From contig NZ_JBEPOO010000001.1 in the NCBI RefSeq assembly GCF_040546815.1, forward strand, positions 2,108,001 through 2,172,000: a DNA stretch of 64,000 nt, given 5' to 3'. Below, piece after piece: positions 58,556 through 64,000 of this stretch (positions are counted from its first letter, which is position 1; every line of letters begins with the position of its first letter). Source of the stretch: Devosia sp. 2618. GTDB lineage: Bacteria; Pseudomonadota; Alphaproteobacteria; Rhizobiales; Devosiaceae. The position numbers were made by a program, and so were the translations under genes. Under the pieces are notes generated by a model. That model was not told the DNA's origin. It made no database searches and was given only the letters and a program-made list of their open reading frames with translations.

Positions 58556-60139
58556 TTACTCAGCGATCGACGCGTCGCGGAAGTAGGGCACGTTCAAGGT
58601 CGAACGCCAGAAGCCGGTCACCTTGGGGCTCATCATCATGTAGTTGTAGCGGTGGTACTGCGGCAGGATGACGTGATCGTTCATCAGGATTGCCTCAGCC
58701 TTGCGCATTTCTGCCAGGGACTCTGCCTCGTCGCCAGTCGACTTGGACGCTTCGATAGCTGCGTCGTAGTCGGCGTTGGACCAGTTGGCGAGGTTGTTCG
58801 GGCTACCGGTCACGAAGTTTTCGAGGAAAGTCATCGGGTGCGGATAGTCAGCGCCCCAACCCATCTGCGCGATCTGGTACTCGACCTTCTGCACTTCTGG
58901 ATAGAACACCTGCCACTCGGACGCTTGGATCTTCACGTCGATATTGAGGTTCTGCTTCAACATCTGCTGGATGGCTTCGAGAAGCTTTTCGATCGGAGGC
59001 GACGAGTAGGTCACGAACAGCGTGTCCGGGAAGCCTTCGCCATTCGGATAGCCAGCTTCGGCCAAAGCGGCCTTGGCCGCGTCCACTTCAGCAGTTGGCG
59101 CGAGGCCAAAGCTGTCGCGACCATCAGTGAAATCTTCGCCATTGATCATCATGCCGGGAGGCACGAGGCCCATGGCAGGAATGTCGGCGGACTGCAGCAC
59201 GAACTCGACGATTTCTTCGCGGTCGATTGCCATCGAGAGGGCTTCACGGACCTTGAGGTTATCGAGCGGTGCCTGATGCGGGTTGAAGAACGCATAGGTG
59301 GTGCCGAGAGCTGGCACGATCATGAAGGCGTCGGATTCAACCGAAAGGCGTGGAATTTCTGGCGCAGGGACGGACTCGATACCGTCGACGTCACCGGCTT
59401 CCATAGCGGCGAGAGCCGTTGCTGGATCGGGGATCAGGCGGAAGGTGAGCTTGTCGAGCGAGACAGCGTCTGCATCGTAATATTCTGGGTTCTTCTCGAA
59501 GACGACCGATTCACCGGAATTGAACTGGGTGACGCGGAATGGGCCGGTGCCGATGAAGGTGGCCGGGTTGCGGGTCCAGCCTTCTGGGTCTGCGGTCACG
59601 ATGTCTTCGCGGACCGGGAAGAAGGTCGTGTAGGTCAGCAACTGCAGCATGTAGGGAACGCGGGCCTTGAGCGTGAAGGTCAGCGTCTTGTCATCTGGAG
59701 CGGCGATGGCGATGCCAGCGACTTCGGTCGGAGCATTGAAGGCTTCTTCAGCGCCGACGATTGAGAACAGCATCGCCGAGTTCATCGCGCCAGTTGCCGG
59801 GTTCAGAACGCGCTTCCAGGCATATTCGAAATCGCCAGCGACGACCGGCTTGCCGTCCGACCACTTCGCGTCGCGCAGGTGGAAGGTGTAGTTCAGGCCA
59901 TCTTCGGAGACGTCCCAGGACTCAGCCAGCGCAGGCACGATTTCGCCATTGGCGTCGAAGCGCACGAGGCCTTCGAAGGTGTTGCCGATGATCGGCGCGG
60001 CAAAGGTTTCGGCGGTGGTGCCGGGATCGTATTTGGCGGACTCGTTATTGACCACATAGGTCAGTTCGCCCGCGGCGAAGGACCCGACTGTGGATGCGAG
60101 GAAGGCCGCGGTGAGCAGCGGCAGAAAATGCTTGTTCAT
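58556..60139 (-). CDS. oppA: oligopeptide ABC importer substrate-binding protein (OppA)
   Basis: A 527-residue OppA/MppA-type binding protein. Sec signal MNKHFLPLLTAAFLASTVGSFA|AGE. OppA-specific segments: SAKYDPGTTAETFAAPIIGNTFEGLVRFD (in two blocks), YTFHLRDAKWSDGKPVVAGDFEYAWKR, NPATFIGTGPFRVTQF, QMGWGADYPHPMTFLENF. ATG 60139 has AGGAG 7 bases upstream; the long frame beyond it has no signal. It is the last gene of the operon oppB-C-D-F-A, with hairpins before its RBS. Confidence 0.94.
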   Translation of the reverse strand: MNKHFLPLLTAAFLASTVGSFAAGELTYVVNNESAKYDPGTTAETFAAPIIGNTFEGLVRFDANGEIVPALAESWDVSEDGLNYTFHLRDAKWSDGKPVVAGDFEYAWKRVLNPATGAMNSAMLFSIVGAEEAFNAPTEVAGIAIAAPDDKTLTFTLKARVPYMLQLLTYTTFFPVREDIVTADPEGWTRNPATFIGTGPFRVTQFNSGESVVFEKNPEYYDADAVSLDKLTFRLIPDPATALAAMEAGDVDGIESVPAPEIPRLSVESDAFMIVPALGTTYAFFNPHQAPLDNLKVREALSMAIDREEIVEFVLQSADIPAMGLVPPGMMINGEDFTDGRDSFGLAPTAEVDAAKAALAEAGYPNGEGFPDTLFVTYSSPPIEKLLEAIQQMLKQNLNIDVKIQASEWQVFYPEVQKVEYQIAQMGWGADYPHPMTFLENFVTGSPNNLANWSNADYDAAIEASKSTGDEAESLAEMRKAEAILMNDHVILPQYHRYNYMMMSPKVTGFWRSTLNVPYFRDASIAE

Positions 60140-60156
60140 GCTTTCTCTCCTTTTCG

Positions 60157-60214
60157 GGCAGGTATCTTCCTGCCTTTCGTTCTGTTTGCCGCCAGCGCCT
60201 TGGGACGCCGGCGG
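60157..60214 (-). other. Two hairpins between oppF and oppA
   Basis: GGCAGG-TATCTT-CCTGCC (60157-60174) lies just upstream of the oppA RBS, and CCGCC-a-GCG paired with CGC-c-GGCGG (60189-60214) lies 16 bases after the oppF stop. They may stabilise a processed oppA mRNA so that the binding protein, although distal, is made in excess. Confidence 0.5.
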
Positions 60215-60230
60215 TATTCTTGCAGACAGC

Positions 60231-61229
60231 TTACGCCGCGCGTTGCGGCACCGCGTCACCGGCATAGTGGCAGGCAGCAAGGTGCCCACCACCGATGTCG
60301 CGGAGTTCGGGTTCGGTATTGGCACAGAGTTCAGTCGCCATCGGGCAGCGGGTGCGGAAGCGGCAGCCGGTGGGAATATGCATCGGGCTCGGGATTTCGC
60401 CGCGCATGGGTTCGTCCGGGCGCACAGCGGTTGGATCGGGCACCGGAATCGAAGCGAGCAGCGCCTGCGTATAGGGGTGCGATGGCCGCCGATAGAGATC
60501 GGTGTTGGAGGCCAGCTCGACGATCTTGCCGAGATACATGACGCCGATACGGTCGGAGATATGACGCACCATCGACAGGTCATGGGTGATGAAGAGATAG
60601 GTCAGGCCCAGTTGATCCTGCAGGTCCTCAAGCATGTTGACCACCTGCGCCTGCACCGAGACATCGAGCGCCGAAATGGGCTCGTCGCAGATCACCAGAT
60701 CGGGCTCCAGCGCGATGGCGCGGGCGATGCCGATGCGTTGGCGCTGGCCACCGGAGAATTCGTGGGCAAAGCGGTTGGCGTGGTCTCGGTGCAGGCCGAC
60801 GCGGTCGAGCAGCTCGTGCACCTTTGCCGTGCGTGAGGTAGGCGTGCCGATGCGCGCGATTTCGAGCGGTTCGGCGATCAGATCATGGACGGTCATGCGG
60901 CCATTGAGGCTGGCATAAGGGTCTTGGAAGATCATCTGCACGCGACGGCGGAATGGGGTGAGGTTGCGCTCGCTGGCTTTGGCGACGTCGAGGCCATCGA
61001 AGTCGATGGAGCCAGATGTTGGCTGATAGAGGCGGATCAGCGTCCGCGCGAGCGTTGACTTGCCGCAACCCGACTCCCCGACAAGGCCAAGAGTTTCGCC
61101 ACGCTTGATTTCGAGGTCGACGCCATCGACGGCACGCAAGGTTGGCTTAGGGCCGAATAGGGAACGACCGACAGTGAAGTGCTTGTGCAGGTCTCTGATG
61201 GAGACGAGGGGCTTGGCTTCAGTGGTCAT
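60231..61229 (-). CDS. oppF: oligopeptide ABC importer ATP-binding protein OppF
   Basis: A 332-residue ATPase: Walker [10 protein letters not shown], signature [14 protein letters not shown], Walker [13 protein letters not shown], switch FITHDLSMV. The C-terminal oligopeptide-transporter tail has the conserved cysteines [15 protein letters not shown] and ACHY, which in related Opp/Dpp ATPases hold an iron-sulfur cluster. The ATG overlaps the OppD stop by ATGA. Length equals full OppF, unlike the shorter ATPases of the other three peptide systems here. Confidence 0.95.
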   Translation of the reverse strand: MTTEAKPLVSIRDLHKHFTVGRSLFGPKPTLRAVDGVDLEIKRGETLGLVGESGCGKSTLARTLIRLYQPTSGSIDFDGLDVAKASERNLTPFRRRVQMIFQDPYASLNGRMTVHDLIAEPLEIARIGTPTSRTAKVHELLDRVGLHRDHANRFAHEFSGGQRQRIGIARAIALEPDLVICDEPISALDVSVQAQVVNMLEDLQDQLGLTYLFITHDLSMVRHISDRIGVMYLGKIVELASNTDLYRRPSHPYTQALLASIPVPDPTAVRPDEPMRGEIPSPMHIPTGCRFRTRCPMATELCANTEPELRDIGGGHLAACHYAGDAVPQRAA

Positions 61230-62233
61230 GCTGCCACCTCGGTCTTAGGTGCGTCGGGGTGGTGCAGCCAGCACCGCGCGCCCTGCTCGTCACCGAAGAT
61301 GGGGGGCAAGGCTGCCTGGCACTGGCGCATGGCGTGCGGACAACGCGGCGTGAAGGGACAGCCGGTGGGCGGATGAGCCATGTCGGGAGGCGAACCAGGA
61401 ATGGGCGTCAGTCGTTTGTGGGTGTCGTCGCGCAGATCGGGAACCGAGGCGAGCAGTCCCTGGGTATAAGGATGCATTGGGCGCGCAAAGAGATCGCGGA
61501 CTGGACCGGTCTCCATGACGAGGCCGCCATACATCACCACAATGCGGTCGGTGACTTCAGCGATGACACCTAGATCGTGGGTGATGAGGATGACAGCCAT
61601 GCCGAGGCGCGTCTGCAAATCCTTGAGTAGGCCGAGGATCTGGCGCTGGATGGTGACGTCGAGTGCAGTGGTTGGCTCGTCTGCAATCAGCAGTTTTGGG
61701 TCGCAGGCCAGGGCTATCGCAATCATGACGCGCTGGCGCATGCCGCCGGAAAATTCGTGGGGGTACGACTTGAGACGTTCGGCGGCCGATGGGATGCGGA
61801 CCAGTTCGAACAGTTCAATGGCGCGGGCACGGGCCTCGGCGCGCGTTGCTTTGCGGTGGCGCAGGATAGTTTCGATGACCTGCTCGCCCACGGTGAGCGT
61901 GGGATTGAGGCTGGTCATCGGGTCCTGAAAAATCATGCCGATCTTGTTGCCGCGAATGTCGCGTAGATCAACCTGATCGAGCGCCATCAAGTCCTGCCCC
62001 TCAAAGCTCACCGAGCCGGACTTGACGCGGCCAGTCGCCTTGAGAAGGCGCAGAATGGACATGCAGGTGATGGATTTTCCTGAGCCGGATTCCCCGACAA
62101 TGCCAAGAATTTCGCCGGGATAGACGTCGAAGCTGACGCCCCGTACCGCCTGAACTTCGCCGCGCTGTGAGAAGAAAGACGTGGTCAGGTCCCGGACGGA
62201 CAATACGGGTTCGGACATTTGTGGGGCGGTCAT
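61226..62233 (-). CDS. oppD: oligopeptide ABC importer ATP-binding protein OppD
   Basis: A 335-residue ATPase: Walker [10 protein letters not shown], signature [14 protein letters not shown], Walker [13 protein letters not shown], switch LITHDLGVI. The Cys-rich C-terminal tail [15 protein letters not shown] plus a later ARCW is present. ATG 62233 overlaps the OppC stop by ATGA; ATG 62218 is an alternative. The longer open frame to 62911 lies in the permease gene. Confidence 0.94.
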   Translation of the reverse strand: MTAPQMSEPVLSVRDLTTSFFSQRGEVQAVRGVSFDVYPGEILGIVGESGSGKSITCMSILRLLKATGRVKSGSVSFEGQDLMALDQVDLRDIRGNKIGMIFQDPMTSLNPTLTVGEQVIETILRHRKATRAEARARAIELFELVRIPSAAERLKSYPHEFSGGMRQRVMIAIALACDPKLLIADEPTTALDVTIQRQILGLLKDLQTRLGMAVILITHDLGVIAEVTDRIVVMYGGLVMETGPVRDLFARPMHPYTQGLLASVPDLRDDTHKRLTPIPGSPPDMAHPPTGCPFTPRCPHAMRQCQAALPPIFGDEQGARCWLHHPDAPKTEVAA

Positions 62234-63402
62234 TTCCGGAACCTCGGATCGAGCGCATCGCGCAGGCCATCGCCCAGGAAGTTGAAGGCAAACATCGTCA
62301 GAGAAATTGCGGCGGCCGGAAAGAACAGCTGGTGTGGATAGGCGCGCATCGTTTCGACCGCGTCGGAGGTTAGCGTGCCCCAGCTGGCCAGCGGCGGCGT
62401 GACGCCGAGGCCGATGAAGCTCATGAAGCTCTCGATGAAAATGGCCGATGGGATCAGCATGGTCAGCGTGACAATGATCGGCCCGATGGAATTGGGCAGC
62501 AGGTGTTTGGTCAGGATACGTGGTGTCGAAGCGCCCATGGTGCGGGCGGCGGCGACGTAATCCTGCTGTTTGAGCGACAGGATCTGGCCGCGCACGATGC
62601 GGGCCATGTCGACCCAGAACACTGAGCCAATCGCGATGATGATGGAATAAAGCCCGCTGTCGAACACCACCATGAGCAGGACCACGTAGAGGGTCAGCGG
62701 GATGGTGGAGATGATCTCGACGATGCGCATCATGATGGCATCGGTCTTGCCGCCCATATAGCCGGCGATGCCGCCATAGAAGATGCCGATGAAGAAGTTC
62801 ACCAGCGTCGCGACGAAGGCGACAGTGAGCGAGATGCGGGCGCCATAGAGCTGGCGGACCAGCACGTCGCGACCGAGCTGGTCCGTGCCGAAGACGTAGG
62901 TCATGTTCCATGACCAGCCATTGGGATTGATCGTCGTGCCGTCGGCGGTGACGAGCTTGGCTGGCAGGCTCGAATAGTCCAGCGTGACGGTCGCGTCGCC
63001 GAACTTAAAGTCCTGCGACTTCTTGATCATGTCCTTGCGCTCGCCACGCAGCAGGCCAAGCACATGGCCTTCGCCATCAACCTCATAGAGATTGAAATTG
63101 GATGCGTTGAGGAAGAAGCGCGTTGAGGCGCCCTGCCCGTCGGTGACCGTATAGGTGTCGAAGGCCGGAGGGATATTTGCGAGTTTAAGGTTCTGCTCGA
63201 AATAACTGAACGGGCTGAACAGCGGACCGAAAATGGCGGCAAAGATCAGCGCGACGATGAAGGCAATCGAAATGACCGCAGGCTTGTTAGCCCAGAGCCG
63301 ACGGCGCGCATCCTGCCAATAAGTCAGGCTCGGGGCAGAAACCACAGCAGCTCCATCGCCGGGCGGCAGCTTTTCCCACATGTCCGGGGTGATGACGCTC
63401 AT
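62230..63402 (-). CDS. oppC: oligopeptide ABC importer permease OppC with periplasmic insert
   Basis: A 390-residue permease. After the first TM helix (AVISIAFIVALIFAAIFGPLF, about residues 42-62) there is an insert of roughly 100 residues (NLKLANIPPAFDTYTV to TTINPNGWSWNM) before the DppC/OppC motif GTDQLGRDVLVRQLYG; ordinary OppC is about 300 residues. The EAA loop is LKQQDYVAAARTMGAS..ILTKHLLPN. The insert is predicted periplasmic and could contact OppA. ATG 63402 overlaps the OppB stop. Confidence 0.92.
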   Translation of the reverse strand: MSVITPDMWEKLPPGDGAAVVSAPSLTYWQDARRRLWANKPAVISIAFIVALIFAAIFGPLFSPFSYFEQNLKLANIPPAFDTYTVTDGQGASTRFFLNASNFNLYEVDGEGHVLGLLRGERKDMIKKSQDFKFGDATVTLDYSSLPAKLVTADGTTINPNGWSWNMTYVFGTDQLGRDVLVRQLYGARISLTVAFVATLVNFFIGIFYGGIAGYMGGKTDAIMMRIVEIISTIPLTLYVVLLMVVFDSGLYSIIIAIGSVFWVDMARIVRGQILSLKQQDYVAAARTMGASTPRILTKHLLPNSIGPIIVTLTMLIPSAIFIESFMSFIGLGVTPPLASWGTLTSDAVETMRAYPHQLFFPAAAISLTMFAFNFLGDGLRDALDPRFRK

Positions 63403-64000
63403 GCTGCTGCGCTCGTGAGTTTGATGCGGGGATCGAGCACGGCGTAAAGCAGGTCGACGATGAGGATCATCACCATGAGGGCGGCGGCATAGAAAATGGT
63501 GATCCCCATGATGGCGGTATAGTCGCGATTGGTAATCGACAGCACGAACTGGCGGCCGATGCCGGGCAGCGCGAAGATCTGCTCGATGACGAAGCTGCCG
63601 GTGATGAGATTGGCGACGACCGGACCGAGCACGGTCACGACCGGCACCAGAGAATTGCGCAGGCCATGCTTGAACAACACCTGGCTGGGGCGCAGGCCCT
63701 TGGCGCGGGCGGTGGTCATATAGTCCTGTTCGAAGGTTTCGAGCAGCGATGAGCGCGTCAGGCGCGCCACGAAGCTGACCCAGAAACCCGAGAGCGCAAA
63801 GACCGGCAGGATATAGCCGCGCCAGTCGTTGAGGCCAAAAGTGGGCACCCAACCCAGGCGCAGCGCGAAAATGTAGAGCGTGACAGTGGCGATGACATAG
63901 CTGGGGATGGCGACGCCAATGGTAGCGATCAGCATCACAGTGGTGTCGGGCCACTTGTTGCGATTAAGCGCGGCGATGATGCCCAAGGGCACGCCGAGTG
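63399..64000 (-). CDS. oppB: oligopeptide ABC importer permease OppB, partial (5' end outside window)
   Basis: The last 200 residues of an OppB/DppB permease; the frame is open to the window edge. Seen are PSYVIATVTLYIFALRLGWVPTFG, the EAA loop SSLLETFEQDYMTTARAKGL followed by VLFKHGLRNSLVPVVTVLG, GSFVIEQIFALPGIG and the final TM AALMVMILIVDLLYAVLDPRI. An internal ATG at 63992 should not be taken as the start, because conserved permease sequence continues upstream. It overlaps oppC by ATGA. Confidence 0.93.
   Translation of the reverse strand, partial: LGVPLGIIAALNRNKWPDTTVMLIATIGVAIPSYVIATVTLYIFALRLGWVPTFGLNDWRGYILPVFALSGFWVSFVARLTRSSLLETFEQDYMTTARAKGLRPSQVLFKHGLRNSLVPVVTVLGPVVANLITGSFVIEQIFALPGIGRQFVLSITNRDYTAIMGITIFYAAALMVMILIVDLLYAVLDPRIKLTSAAA

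Overview
The window is GC-rich, densely coding DNA with many ATGA and TGATG stop/start overlaps. The gene families point to an alphaproteobacterium of the Hyphomicrobiales, probably Devosia-like; this is an inference from gene content because no rRNA or housekeeping marker is present. I see no tRNA, rRNA, CRISPR array, transposase or phage gene. Seven ABC importers occur in 64 kb (four peptide-type, two amino-acid-type, one sugar-type), each next to catabolic enzymes and a local regulator. Layout: 1-4632 holds the end of a flavin oxidoreductase of the anthraniloyl-CoA/salicylyl-CoA monooxygenase-reductase type, then an SDR, a hot-dog thioesterase and a Rid-family protein, a MarR regulator, and a cupin/FAH hydrolase/SDR trio. 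4661-9810 is a complete Dpp-type importer on the minus strand. 10172-13859 encodes a two-subunit indolepyruvate-type 2-oxoacid oxidoreductase (IorA/IorB) behind a promoter whose -10 is overlapped by a palindrome. 13856-18579 has a MarR regulator, two paralogous phytoene-desaturase-like FAD oxidoreductases and a kynurenine-formamidase-like cyclase. 18576-23347 is a minus-strand operon of a kynureninase-like PLP enzyme, a polar amino acid importer and a second class V PLP enzyme. The formamidase-like, kynureninase-like, arylpyruvate-oxidising and aminobenzoyl-CoA-type genes together suggest an aromatic amino acid (tryptophan/kynurenine-like) catabolic island. The sites shared between its units (TTGAYACCTAAAC at 2493 and 9884; ATATTTT..AAAATAT at 16940 and 23382) support co-regulation. 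23665-28853 is a sugar ABC importer plus aldehyde dehydrogenase operon with a divergent GntR regulator. 29065-30275 contains a tiny ORF coupled to an XRE-cupin regulator and a 131-residue protein that is 44 percent methionine. 30719-33988 is a MarR-EmrA-EmrB efflux operon. 34259-38608 is an Aap-like amino acid importer with no ATPase gene, followed by a 2-oxoglutarate/Fe(II) oxygenase. 38767-45838 is a second peptide-type importer with a class V aminotransferase and a HAD hydrolase. 46468-54182 is an M24 dipeptidase-like gene and a third peptide importer split across two divergent units. 54377-58382 is putA with a divergent Lrp regulator. 58556-64000 is an OppABCDF importer that runs off the window. 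Intergenic spaces carry strong hairpin terminators and attenuators, a REP-like cluster (40390-40566) and four copies of a short palindromic element with TACCCCCACC ends (46368-58484). The right half reads as a peptide and proline scavenging region: importers, a proline-dipeptidase-like M24 enzyme, and PutA for proline oxidation.
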